Shown in pieces: positions 45,980 through 56,508 of a DNA stretch of 64,000 nt. The position numbers and the translations under genes were made by a program. The stretch comes from Puccinia triticina (Eukaryota > Basidiomycota > Pucciniomycetes > Pucciniales > Pucciniaceae): NCBI RefSeq assembly GCF_026914185.1, contig NC_070574.1, forward strand, positions 3,996,501 to 4,060,500. Direction: 5' to 3'. The notes beneath the pieces are model-generated. The model was not told the origin of the DNA. It did not search any database and was given only the letters and a program-made list of their open reading frames with translations. Position 1 is the first letter of the stretch; each line of letters begins with the position of its first letter.

Positions 45980-46960
45980 CACCACGGATGTTTGCTCAGC
46001 ACCTGTTTACGAGTGCCTTTGCCCAATCCATGCCCAGGTTTGGTCCGATCCTTGTAAGGTACTGGTTCAAAGTTGGTCTGATCTTTATTCAAAGAATGGT
46101 TGATTTCAGGCGCAATCTAACTGGATCCTAACTGGAATTGTATGGGATGAATTGTGGAAGTTACATGTAGAACATACACCATACCTATGCTGAAACTAAG
46201 CCCAACTGTGATCAGGTGGACTTGATCCACAATATTGACCAAATATATGAATGTTTTGACCTGATTTTTTACCTCTGTGTATACCCATACCCTGTAGATT
46301 GCTCTGATGCATGTTTTTGTATTTTTTTGGGTCAGCCTAAGTACACTCCAAAAAAATCCCAAAAGCACTCCACAAGTGAGTGTATGGAGTGCGCGCTCCA
46401 ATGATTGTTGGAGCACAGAGTAGAATACTCCAAGTTGGCTGGAGTGCAGAACCAGGGACTCAAGAGTCTTTGGAGTGCACCACAAAGAACTGCAGTGGCC
46501 AGCAAATGTATTGAGTGCCGGTGAGTCCCACTCCATAAAATTAGAGTGCATATCCCCAGCACTCCATTCATGATATTTCTCCTCCTTGAAAGGGGAGTGC
46601 AGAGCTGGAGTGCATATGGGGTTCAAGTTGAACCTCAGTCAAGCAGGGTATACTATGTACACACCCTTTCTGGCCCACCCAGATGCCCGCTGACATCTCT
46701 TGATCACCGGTAAACCACGGGGGCAAAAGAAAACAATCTTGATTGGAGTGGAATCTCCTCTTGATGACTGGTCCATGCCGGTCATCGAGGGGACTCACAC
46801 CTCTTGATGACCGTGGTCATTGAGAGGAGTGATTCCCCCCAATGACCAGTACAGACCGGGATTGAGGAGGTTCACACCTCCTCTTGATGACTGGCCTTTG
46901 CTGGTCATCAAGGGGAGTCACACCTCAATGACAGGTGTGTACAGGTCATTGAGAGGTGTG
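45980..46960 (-). repeat. hairpin-array repeat unit, minus-orientation copy
   Basis: It starts CACCACGGATGTTTGCTCAG and runs as the inverse of 39680-40678 to the GGTCATTGAG hairpins near 46960. It lies exactly between the two 1.15-kb direct repeats. The sequence GGTGCAGT precedes it here and ends the second direct repeat at 48139. Confidence 0.75.
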
Positions 46961-46987
46961 ATTCCCCCCGATGACCGGTACAGACCG

Positions 46988-48139
46988 GCATCAAGGAGAT
47001 TCACACCTCCTCTCAATGAATGGTCCGTGCCGGTCATCAAGGGGACTCAAACCTCTTGATGACCGGATTGTGCTGGTCATTGAGGGGACTCACTCCTCTT
47101 GATGACCGGTACAGACTGGTCATCAACAGGACATATTACTTCTCTCTCCCCTCAATGTCCGTCCAGGTCATTGAGAGGAGTAACACATCCCCTCAATGAC
47201 TAGTCTGTGCCGATCATCGAGGGCACTTCCACCTCTTGATGACCGGTCTATACAGGTCATCAAGAGGAGTAACATCTCCCCTCAATTATCATCACTCTGT
47301 GCCGGTCATTGAGGGGACTTACACCTCTTGATGACCGGTCAATACAGGTCATCAAGGGGAATAATTCCTCTCGATGACCGGTCCGTACCAGCCATCGAGG
47401 GGAGTAACATCTCCTCTTGATGACCGGTCTGTGCCAGTAATCGAGGGGAGTCTCATGTCCTCTCAATGACCGGTACAGACAGGACATCAAGGGTGGAGCA
47501 CTCCTTGGTCATTGAGTATAAGGGTCTCTGTACTCCACTCAATGGCCATTGAGCGGCATTAAAACCCAGTCCAACGCTCGATGGCCGGTCATTGAGTGGC
47601 GTGCACAGGACCCGATGGCCGGTCATCACTAGTGGAGTACACACCCCAGTTGATGGCCGGCCATCTGGTTGGATGCATACTCCGCTTGATTGCCATTCAT
47701 TGAGCGGAGTGTGGTTATATACTCCACCCGGTGGTTGGCCATCAAATGGTGGGTTGAAGAGATATTTGATTGAGGAGCTTATGTAAGCCGCTCCAAGGAG
47801 CCGCAAAGTGTAATGCCCCCTGTTGATCCCTCTTGTCACACAAACGTACGGCCGTACGTTGGTGTGACACACACCAATTCAAGTCAACAGCTTCAAAACC
47901 AAAACAAGCCAAAATTCAATTCAACAAGGAATTAAATCACTCTATTTTTACAATAGAAAGAAGTATGCAGAGGAAAACAATAGTAACCCAACTTGGGAAG
48001 ACAGAAATTCATAAATTCCAGACTAATCAACAGTAGTTCAGGCTCAAACTTTGGGGCAATGTCAATTGTAAGTCAGATATGTTATTTTTTTCTTTATTTA
48101 AAAATATTTCTTGAATCAGGGAGAAGAAAATGGTGCAGT
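46988..48139. repeat. 1.15-kb direct repeat, copy 2
   Basis: This is the partner of 44830-45979, including the hairpin satellite (to about 47650), the AACGTACGGCCGTACGTT palindrome and the tail ending GGTGCAGT. After 48139 the sequence departs into AAACCAGAAAAAATG, which fixes the repeat boundary. Confidence 0.8.
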
Positions 48140-50237
48140 AAACCAGAAAAAATGTGAAAAAATGTGATCCTTCTGGAAAGACAGTTTTTTTATAAACTTG
48201 GCATCTAATTCACTACACAACAACTCCCAGATTCAGAATTCACGCCTTGAGTATCTTGAGAATTGTTAATCCTCATTCTGAATTGAATCAATCCATATTT
48301 TTTTTCTGAAAGATCCATGTGCAGTGGAAGTTGGAATTCAATGTGATTCAACATGTCCTAATTCACTTGTGCATGGCTTGCCCTTGAATCCCCACCAAAA
48401 AAGGAAAATTTGGAAAATTTGCTTCAGGGAGCCAGTTACGGCACACAAAAAGAGTTTGCAACTTTATTCCAAGGTGGCTACACCACCCACTTCCAAGGGT
48501 GTAAATGTTATATGTTGCCATTTCAAGAATCAAGCAGCAAATGGTAGAGCCACTCCACCTCATACCCAAAGCTCATTTCTGCCAATAAATTAGAAGAGAG
48601 ATCTCACATCCCTGATCATTTTAAATGGACTGAATTGGGGATTGCCAATACATGCATTCATCATTGTCAAATGGAACTTGACTATGAAATTTTCAAACGG
48701 TCTGCTTCAATTTAAACACAGGCTCAGCCACTACCAGCCAGATAAAAAAAAAGACTCTCTTCAAACATCAGCACCATTCAAAGAACCCATTCCTCCCAAC
48801 AAACTTGAAGTAAAAATTGGAATTTGAAATCAACTTGCATTTCAACTCCCTATTCTACCCAACATATAAATCAATCACAACCAGATTTTTGAGTCTTGTA
48901 CAAGTTCTTTCCTTAAATCTAAGTGAAAATAATGACTTTAGGCGTAAATATGATTCTTCTTCTTATAGTTTTTTCAGAGACACATCTTGCTATATGTTGG
49001 TTCAACTGTTGGAAATCTCAGAAATGGTGAACTAGATCACTTCTGGGATGTTGCTTTTGAATATGAATCACAGGTTGTTTGTTTCCATGCATTTTTGTGT
49101 CACATTTTCAGTAACCATATTTTCATCCTTGATAAGTGGTGCCTAATTGTATCTAAGCCTTGTGATTTTTTGCTACAATTTTTTCATGTAACAGCTAACC
49201 TTGAAGAATCAGATAACCAACTTGCAACCAAAAACAATTCATGGGGATACCCTGTTAACCAAGCTGATCTTTTATTCTTCTTGCATTCCTTTGAGGAATA
49301 AAGAATGTCTCCTAGTTGAAACCTGATGGTAATATTTCCGCTTGTATCTTATACAAGTGTTCTTGCTACCAAGCTCCTGAGAAACCTTGTAGTGTTTGCT
49401 CTTGTTTTGGGTAGGCTCCTTCACATGTTGAATTTCTCAAGGTTTGGATTTCAGCCAAAGAAAACACCAGCTGAGGCTCTTGGAATTCTAGCAGAGCTGA
49501 TTGCTTGCGGGCCATTGACACAACATGTCAAGCAGAACCAATATAGCATCTGCAGATGGGACAACTGGCATGGAAAATGATGCACATTCAATTAATAGCA
49601 AATATTTCAAAACACTACTCCCCACATCATTCCTGAAACAATCAAAGGGAGCCAATCTAGAATATGATGATTCAATATAAAATTAGCCAAGAGAGCCACA
49701 GAAATTTGAGTAAGAATAACATGTTGAGATTGAAATTGATACCCAAGATTGTCCACTCATCATGTCAAGCAGACCCAACCTGGGAAATGCATGCGTACTG
49801 GAAAACTGGCACAGAGAGTAATGAAGATTCAATCTAAAAGAACTGTTAGAGAGGAATTCAATTTTAGAGAAAACACACCAAAAATTCACCGTTAAATATT
49901 TAATACATCAAAATGTTTTCAAATTTACTACCAAATCTTTGTGTTCAGATTGAAATTCATTTTAAACAATAGATGAATCAGGAATTTTGCCAAAGAGTTT
50001 CTCTTTTCCATGCTCACATATCAAGTTTATCTACTGCTTTATTTCTTATGAAATGACTCTCTGTAAGCTTCAAGGATTTATCTTGAGCATCTTCTAACAC
50101 TCAGAAGGGTGAATTTCACTCTTTCACAAGAAGTTGAGGAATATCTCGGGGATATTTTGAAATTCAAGTTGACAAGATCTTCTCATGGAAAAGTTTTTTT
50201 TATCCTCACAAGAGCCTTAGAATTCAGTCTCAAGCCA
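48140..50237. other. AT-rich region without a supported gene
   Basis: Several frames of 60-104 codons occur on the plus strand (for example 48987-49301 and 49326-49580). They lack motifs and splice signals that would join them. The word CATGTCAAGCAGA..CCAA followed by ACTGGCA recurs near 49526 and 49762, suggesting a diverged duplication of about 235 bp. The right edge is the target duplication GATTGAAC. Confidence 0.35.
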
Positions 50238-50245
50238 GATTGAAC

Positions 50246-50730
50246 CAACACTGGGTCGCTACGCTAACCATAGCGGTTAGCGTAGCGTAGCGCAGCGCGA
50301 ATGCGCTATTTTTTAGCGTAGCGTTAGCGCAATTGCACACATATGCGCTAACGCTATGCGCACGCGGTGCGCAGCTATTTTAGCTGATAGCGTAGCGTTA
50401 GCGCAGATGCGCGCAATTGCGCTAACGCTACGCATGCAGGGCGCAAAAGAGCGCGCGCTACGCTGCGCTACAGCACTTTAGCGGGAAAAAAGGGCTTTTT
50501 TTCCGCTAAAAGCGGTGTAGCGCAGCGCAGCGTAGCGTAGCGACTGTAGCGGCGCGCTAATGCTAACAAAGAATTGGCGCGCTGTTAGCGCCGCTGAAAA
50601 TTAGCGCAGCGTAGCGGCGCTAACAGCGCGCTAACGCTATGCAAAATAGATGGGCGCTTTTTTCCGCTACGCTAACGCGTAGCGCTGAAATAGCGTAGCG
50701 TAGCGTAGCGTAGCGTAGCGACCCAGTGTT
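50246..50730. mobile_element. TAGCG-rich palindromic MITE with target duplication
   Basis: Terminal inverted repeats CAACACTGGGTCGCTACGCT and AGCGTAGCGACCCAGTGTT are flanked by GATTGAAC (50238-50245 and 50731-50738). The interior is almost entirely TAGCG and CGCTA words arranged in further inverted repeats. No coding capacity. Related elements are at 53304-54427, 53832-54307 and, as a fragment, 10665-10835. Confidence 0.8.
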
Positions 50731-50995
50731 GATTGAACCCATCTCAAACTTGCCTTGAGCTAAATTCAGCATTGATTCAACATTAGTCAGCATGGATTGA
50801 CCACAAGTTAATTAAGTGGAAATTGAGTGTAACTTGCTGATAGAGTTCCGGAAGTAAGTTTAAAAGGTTGAAAAAATTATTGAATGATTGGAATTGCATG
50901 CAAGTGCTGAGCAAGCTCCCCTGGTATAACCCCATGATTAATCAAAATATCCCACTTTCTTAAATCCACAGAATCCTAGAATCCTGGATCTAAGT

Positions 50996-51373
50996 TAGAG
51001 ATGGCAAACAGGTACCTGTCTGAATTCAATGAAACCGCTTCTTGAGTGCTTGTGATCAAATAAATTCAATATGTAAAACTTCCATGAGATGAAGAACTAC
51101 TTGAACCTGAGTAGGACACTCAGCTAACTGCATGGTAAGGCACACATACAAGGCCAGATGGCAAATAGCCCACAGGTACCTCCTGGCAGGTACCTGTGAG
51201 CTATTTGCCATCTGCACTTGTATGTGTGCCTTACCATGCAGTTAGCTGAGTGTCCTACTCAGGTTCAAGTAGTTCTTCATCTCATGGAAGTTTTACATAT
51301 TGAATTTATTTGATCACAAGCACTCAAGAAGCGGTTTCATTGAATTCAGACAGGTACCTGTTTGCCATCTCTA
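50996..51373. mobile_element. 378-bp near-perfect palindrome with 8-bp target duplication (hAT-like foldback)
   Basis: The left arm begins TAGAGATGGCAAACAGGTAC and the right arm is its reverse complement down to a centre near 51185 (CAGGTACCTCCTGGCAGGTACCTG). ATCTAAGT flanks both sides (50988-50995 and 51374-51381). An 8-bp duplication and TAGAG-type ends fit a hAT-derived MITE. The arms look virtually identical, which implies recent formation or ongoing gene conversion. Confidence 0.85.
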
Positions 51374-51381
51374 ATCTAAGT

Positions 51382-52880
51382 TTTGGGGTGTTTTATTTAC
51401 AAATCACTACAAAAAATAGTACACACAGTTAAACACAAGCACAAGTTGAAATCCCCAAAGACCCAAAGGTCCTATGGATGACCCTCCAGCTGTGCCATAG
51501 CAACGAGCAAAAGTGGGCCGGTTGTTAAAGGTGTCCAGGGAGGGCCTAACCAAGCAGTTAGGGGGCTCCCAGGGAGGGGGTAGGACAAAACTGGATCCCC
51601 TGGGGCCTTCAAATCTGATGGACCGCCCCCCTTAAATAAGCTGTCTGGAGCTTCCCCCCCCACCAACTCGTCCCCAATGTCTTGCCGTTACCGCTTGACT
51701 ATCACCTGCCACCGCCCACCTTCCAGCTTGTCTCCACTTCCTTGACCGTCACCGCTTGCCACCGCAACTGTCACCGCATCTCCCATCACAACAAACCCGC
51801 CACCAACACCCTCGCCTCCAAGCCATCGACCACAGCCCACACCCCACAAGCTGAAGACCAGAAACAAGCGGGAATAGCTAAATCGGATTGTCTTTGTCCA
51901 GTTTGGCCTGTCAACCGTTGCCTCCGTCTCTGTCTTGCCCTCCTACACGCTCCCCATCCATCTCTACAGCCTCTAAAACATTGACAATGAGTTCGACAAT
52001 GCAACCCCCGGTGTCCTTGAAGTATTACATCAAGTCGGTCTCCACACACACATACACATAGGTAACTACACATGTACCCAAATAATCCGGCGAAAAACTG
52101 ATTTTGATTGATAAAATTTACAGTAATCCATCCTGCTTGTTCTTACAGCCGCGCTTGATTTATTCTGGATGTACAACTGATCCAGCTCGACTTCTGGGAT
52201 TCCGCTCATGCTGATTCTAATGGGCCTGATCATCGAGCCAATGACCTTTCCCAACCAAGTCAACCGGAACGGCCAAGGCCTGGGCTCCTTCTCTTCCCAG
52301 CTCACCGGCGCCTGTCAGCCGGTCTTCCACGGCTTGAACCAGACCGTCGGCGGTGGCGGACACCGTGGAGGCGGCGGCCTCCATCGTGAAACTCCGAGTA
52401 AGAAGTATGGATCAATAAGATTTTTTGATTCCTTCAGATCAATCGCAGAGATTTGTTGATCTCTCTTTCTTCATAGTTTCTGCCCCTCCGCACTCCACTG
52501 GGCCCTTCCGAAGCGCCAAACAGGCCTCTCCTTTGTCTCCCACCAAGCCAGCGCCGCGCATGCTGGCTTGGTGTGTTGGCTTTGCCCTCCAAATTCCCCA
52601 GCATACTCGCCTCGCCCGATAAAATCCACAGCTTCCCCACTCGCCCTTCGAGCGACGTCTCACCTGCCTCCTCGCACAAGAAAGCCTATATTATGGGGCC
52701 AGTGAGATGAGAGCCCCATCCAAACCTTGTTGGGGCTGACTAAGGGCACCATGCCGAGACACTCAACCCTCACCCGGCGTCAAGCAGGCAAATGACGCAC
52801 CACCCATCCTGAATCTCTGCCCCACGGATCTTCTCGCTTCCCAAAAAGGCCATCCATCCGGTGTTCAAGGCAGCCCCTTC
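51382..52880. other. GC-richer region with possible decayed gene
   Basis: Between 52208 and 52440 one plus frame reads LTGACQPVFHGLNQTVGG. An adjacent frame continues with VADTVEAAASIV, as if a small frameshift broke a Gly/Thr/Val-repeat protein. Upstream, a Pro/Thr/His-rich frame lies at 51682-51984. GTAAGAAG and TTTCTTCATAG sites near 52400 and 52477 could be intron borders. I cannot assemble a gene model. Confidence 0.25.
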
Positions 52881-53303
52881 CAAGGCCTCCAAATGCTCTC
52901 TACTTGTACCCCCTCCACTTACCCAACAGCTGGCCAATTACGCGGACTGTGTCTTGCTGAGATTCAGAGAAATCACCCAGTCAATTGCCATCCTTTGCCT
53001 CTTATTACCCCCTTAAGAATGAAAACCTCAAGTGAGATCAGAGACTTCCTTGACCAGGTCTGCAACCATTCCAGCTTTCCATCCCATTCACAGATGCCGA
53101 GTACAACGGTTCCAGTCAATTTGCTTGCCTGTCCTGGCTGTAGTCAACACCCCTCTGTCACTTTGACTTATGCCCAGTCTATCAATAGAAAAATCACTGG
53201 TGTGGATGGCCAACAGTTGAGATTGAATGGAAATTAGTTGATGAAGATGACACATCTGTCAGTAACTTCATTTCTGACCACCCTCCAAACTCAGTCCCTG
53301 AAA

Positions 53304-54427
53304 CAACACTGCAAGAGCTACGCTTCGCTACGAAAAGCGGCACTTTTGCGTAGCGAAGCGGAAACACGCTACTCTGGATCCAGAATAGCGTTAGCGCTAG
53401 CGGAAAATTGCTACTTTGAGCGGTAGCGAAGCACCAGAACCGCTACTGCAGTTTTGGCCTGCGCGTAGCGAAGCGCTTTTTTTTGCCGCTTTGCTACAGT
53501 ATAGCGCAGCGGAAAAATTGCCGTTTTTTGGCGCTTTTTGGCGCTAATAGCGCTTTTTAGCGCCAAAAGCGTAGCAAACCGGGTCGCTTTTGTGTCAAAA
53601 GTGTAGCGGGCATCTCTGCCTTTTGGTGGAAAATGCCAGAAATAGTACACAAACATCAATCCTCCATCATTTTATGATGTGCAGTATTGATGTTTGAATG
53701 GTGCTATGGTAGCGCAGCAAAATCGCTACAGTAGCGTTTTTTCCGCTACTATAGCGAGAAGCGTAGCGAATTGCTGCTACTCTGCGCTAAAAAAAGCGCG
53801 CTATTTTCTTTAATTTTTTCCCCTTAGAAAACAACGGTGGGCCGCTACGCTACACTACGCTACAGGGCCACTTAGTGTTAGCGTAGCGGCAAAAAGCGCC
53901 CGCCCATTTTGAGTAGCGTTAGCGCGCTGTTAGCGCCGCTACGCTGTGCTACGTTTCAGCGGCGCTAACAGCGCGCCAATTGTTTGTTAGTGTTAGCGCG
54001 CCGCTACAGTCACTACGCTACGCTACGCTGCGCTACAGCGCTTTTAGCGGAAAAAAGGCCTTTTTTTCAGCTAAAAGCACTGTGGCGCACCGTAGCGCGC
54101 GCTCTTTTGCGCCCTGCTTGTGTAGCGTTAGCGCAATTGCGCGCATCTGCGCTAACGCTACGCTAACAGCTAAATTAGCTGTGCACCCCTTGCGCGCAGC
54201 GTTAGCGCAGAAAGGCGCAATTCCGCTAACGCTACGCTAAAATGTAGCGGAATTCCGCTACGCTACGCCACGCTAACGCTACGGTTAGCGTAGCTGGCCC
54301 ACCGTTGTAGAAAATGTAGCGAATAGCGAAGCGCCAAGTCCGCTACAAATAGCTTAGCAAAGCGAGGCTAAAACCGCTACGCTTTTGCTACGCTGCCGCT
54401 TTTTGTAGCGTAGCTCTTGCACTGTTG
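53304..54427. mobile_element. TAGCG-rich palindromic MITE, outer copy
   Basis: Inverted ends CAACACTGCAAGAGCTACGC and GCGTAGCTCTTGCACTGTTG are flanked by CCTGAAA (53297-53303 and 54428-54434). A second element of the same kind is inserted inside at 53832-54307. Interior words are GCGCTA, TAGCGAAGCG and AAAAGCG, with arms that partly pair. Confidence 0.75.
53832..54307. mobile_element. TAGCG-rich palindromic MITE, nested copy
   Basis: Inverted ends CAACGGTGGGCC and GGCCCACCGTTG are flanked by TAGAAAA (53825-53831 and 54308-54314). Its interior aligns, inverted, with the 50246-50730 element through GCGCAATTGCGCGCATCTGC and GCTAACGCTACGCT. Confidence 0.75.
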
Positions 54428-54650
54428 CCTGAAATTATTCTCCTCCAACATCTCCACTCTACACACCAGACACAATAGAAACATATTTGGAATTAGAACT
54501 GCTGAACAATGATCCACAGCTCAATGGTACATGGGTGAAGATGCCAAATCAAGCTGATAATGAAAGTTTTGGTCCAATTTTTTCAAACACACTGATCTTT
54601 TCACCCACTTATCTTAGTGTTTTCATATGTATTTTTTGCTTCCTTTACAT

Positions 54651-55289
54651 GATGATTATCTATCCCAAAAACCAAAAAAGGGGTATTTCTAAGGGACAGG
54701 AGTTGTGGAGACGGTGTCCAGTAAATTTGGTGTGGGCATTGCAAGAAAAGCCATGAGTTTGAAAGTAAGGGATGAAGATGATGGACTCCGTCTGGACTTC
54801 AAAACCAGAGGGGGATTGAACAGGGTCAGAAGCAGAAATAACACACACTGTTTGAAATTGTAATGGTAATTAGAAAATACCAGAAATTTCATGTGGGTCT
54901 TCCAACAGGCATACACACACACAGTGGTTGGTTTCAACATGTCTCTGGTCTTGAGACTTGGGCTAAAGCTAGCAGATGGCGAGTTGGGACATGTTCTCTG
55001 AAATCTACAGCGGCGCAGCCGCCTTGGCCTCTAGTATTATATAGTAGTAATATGAGAAACTATTGTTTCTGCCAAGCAGTTGAGAATTCCTTGCAGTGTG
55101 GTTGTACATATGTTTTTAAAGAGTTAAAGTAATTTATATGGTCAAGTTGCAGACGGTATCAATATGATATCAGACCCTTTCCAACAAACATTCAGCATAA
55201 CTTCAGCACAAAATTACACATCACTTGGAGCCAAGTCCTTAAAGAGAACTTAAAGGGTTCCTAAAGAGAGGGGTGAAGGCACTTGCACG
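54651..55289. other. spacer without a supported gene
   Basis: Short frames on both strands without motifs. Sequence is of mixed composition and gives no terminal repeats. Confidence 0.3.
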
Positions 55290-55562
55290 CAAGTGCTGAG
55301 CAAACATCTGTGGTGAAAAAGTGATAGCAATAGCTCCAAGCCAAGGTAAAATTGCTATGCGCGGTGTGCAACAATTTTTTTTTTTTTGCTTTTTCTTTTG
55401 CTATGGTTTAGTGTAACATCAGCATATTAGCGGCTAGAGAGTGCTTCTCTGCGCTATCAGCGGACAAAAGCGCCAGAAGCGTAGTGGTTAGGGTTGCTAT
55501 CAGCAAAAAAAGTGCCAGAAGTGTAGTGGTTAGGGTCACTATCTGCGCAAAGCGCAGCGGGT
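55290..55562. repeat. element terminus plus duplicated AGCGCCAGAAGCG block
   Basis: GTGCTGAGCAAACATCTGTG (55293-55312) is the same terminus seen at 40678 and 45980. Further on, AGCGCCAGAAGCGTAGTGG then TTAGGGTTGCTATC occurs twice (near 55470 and 55510). The second copy reads GTG where the first has GCG. Confidence 0.5.
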
Positions 55563-55645
55563 GTGCACTTTTCCACCCACAGGGCTAACCTGGAAGCACT
55601 TGTATATATCCTCACCTTGGAAAAAGGTGAGTACAATTTAAACCA

Positions 55646-56038
55646 ATGTCACGTGACCAACTTTTTGTTAGGTATCAAAGGAAATGTTCTGTTGTGGTGG
55701 AAAGCAAGCCTTCCTGCTCAATCTTGTGTGTATTTCACAGCACTGACCATAAAACCTTGGTTCAGACTCAAGCAGCTTTGTTCCCAGTCCTGGCATCCCT
55801 TGCCAGAGACTACTTGGCATGTGCAAGCAGCTTGGCACATGTGGAGCAAACCTTTTCCGCAGCTTCTGTATATGTACCACGGTTTGGAGCTCCCTTGCAC
55901 CTCAAACAATTGAACAATTGCATTAGTGGTCATCTTTGGCTTTGGAGCGGAGCCAGGGCTAAAAGCCAATTTGATGACTTCCATGCAGTTCTTGATGCAG
56001 CCAATAAAACTGCCAAGTTCAACACTGACAGCAATTAA
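55646..56038 (+). pseudogene. hAT transposase C-terminal fragment
   Basis: The frame contains ALFPVLASLARDYLACASS and HVEQTFSAASVYVPRF. These correspond to the conserved FPxLAxLARDYL...SERxFSAA part of the hAT dimerisation domain. It continues with ISGHLWLWSGAR. Upstream domains are missing; 55563-55645 is open but unrelated. Confidence 0.6.
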
Positions 56039-56204
56039 CAACAATCATCATCATCAATTTGTTCAATCATCACCAGGCTTCTCTCATGATCATTACCAAG
56101 CTGCCTTTCTTCCTCTCCCAAGTCCTTCTTTTTCCATCTCCAACAATATCATGTCTTGCTACTAACTGATACACAACCAAAATAAGAGATACAAATATAC
56201 ATTA

Positions 56205-56335
56205 GGACGGTTCACCTAGGGCCGAAACCAGCAAGACCAAAATAATGTTTATCCCACGGTCCCAGTCAATTTGGCTGGGAAGGCTTGCTGATTTGTAACA
56301 TCAGCAGGGTTAAAAAATACCTACGTGAACCATCC
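56205..56335. mobile_element. 131-bp MITE with TA target duplication
   Basis: GGACGGTTCACCTAGG and CCTACGTGAACCATCC are imperfect inverted ends flanked by TA. A TA duplication suggests a Tc1/mariner-type element. No coding capacity. Confidence 0.6.
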
Positions 56336-56344
56336 TATTACTTA

Positions 56345-56505
56345 GGCCCCGTTTGGCTGCTGCGTTATATGTCATAAATTGTTGAATTTATAATGCAACG
56401 ACCCAAAGTTTGCCCCCCGTTGCCACCAAAACTTTGAAACCCCTGGGGGTTGTGCATCATAAATTCAACCATTTATGACGTATAACGCGGCAGCCAAACG
56501 GGGCC
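56345..56505. mobile_element. 161-bp Tourist/Harbinger-type MITE with TTA target duplication
   Basis: GGCCCCGTTTGGCTGCTGCG and CGCGGCAGCCAAACGGGGCC are inverted ends with CATAAAT...ATTTATG further in. TTA lies on both sides (56342-56344 and 56506-56508). The 3-bp TWA duplication and GGCC-type end fit PIF/Harbinger MITEs. Confidence 0.8.
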
Positions 56506-56508
56506 TTA

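Larger units (their letters stand above)
52893..54650 (+). pseudogene. unidentified ORF interrupted by a TAGCG element
   Basis: A 114-codon frame (52893-53237) contains CPGCSQHPSVTLTYAQ, whose CPGC could be half of a zinc-binding site as seen in some transposon proteins. An overlapping frame continues to the insertion at 53304. Downstream of the insertion an open segment (about 54436-54560) encodes SPLYTPDTIETYLELELLNN and LNGTWVKMPNQADNESFG. The two halves are in frames that need a 1-nt shift to join. The product is unknown; a transposon-encoded protein is likely. Confidence 0.35.

Noticed and set aside
39690..47490. Many 60-90-codon frames such as those containing DDRHGPVIKRR
   Set aside because: They are translations of the hairpin satellite and recur in every frame and orientation.
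44830..47650. CRISPR-like array
   Set aside because: Units are regularly spaced, but there are no unique spacers, each unit is itself a palindrome, and the genome is eukaryotic.
44830..48139. LTR retrotransposon with 1.15-kb LTRs
   Set aside because: The direct repeats lack TG...CA ends, the 1-kb centre has no retroelement genes or priming sites, and no target duplication flanks the outside.
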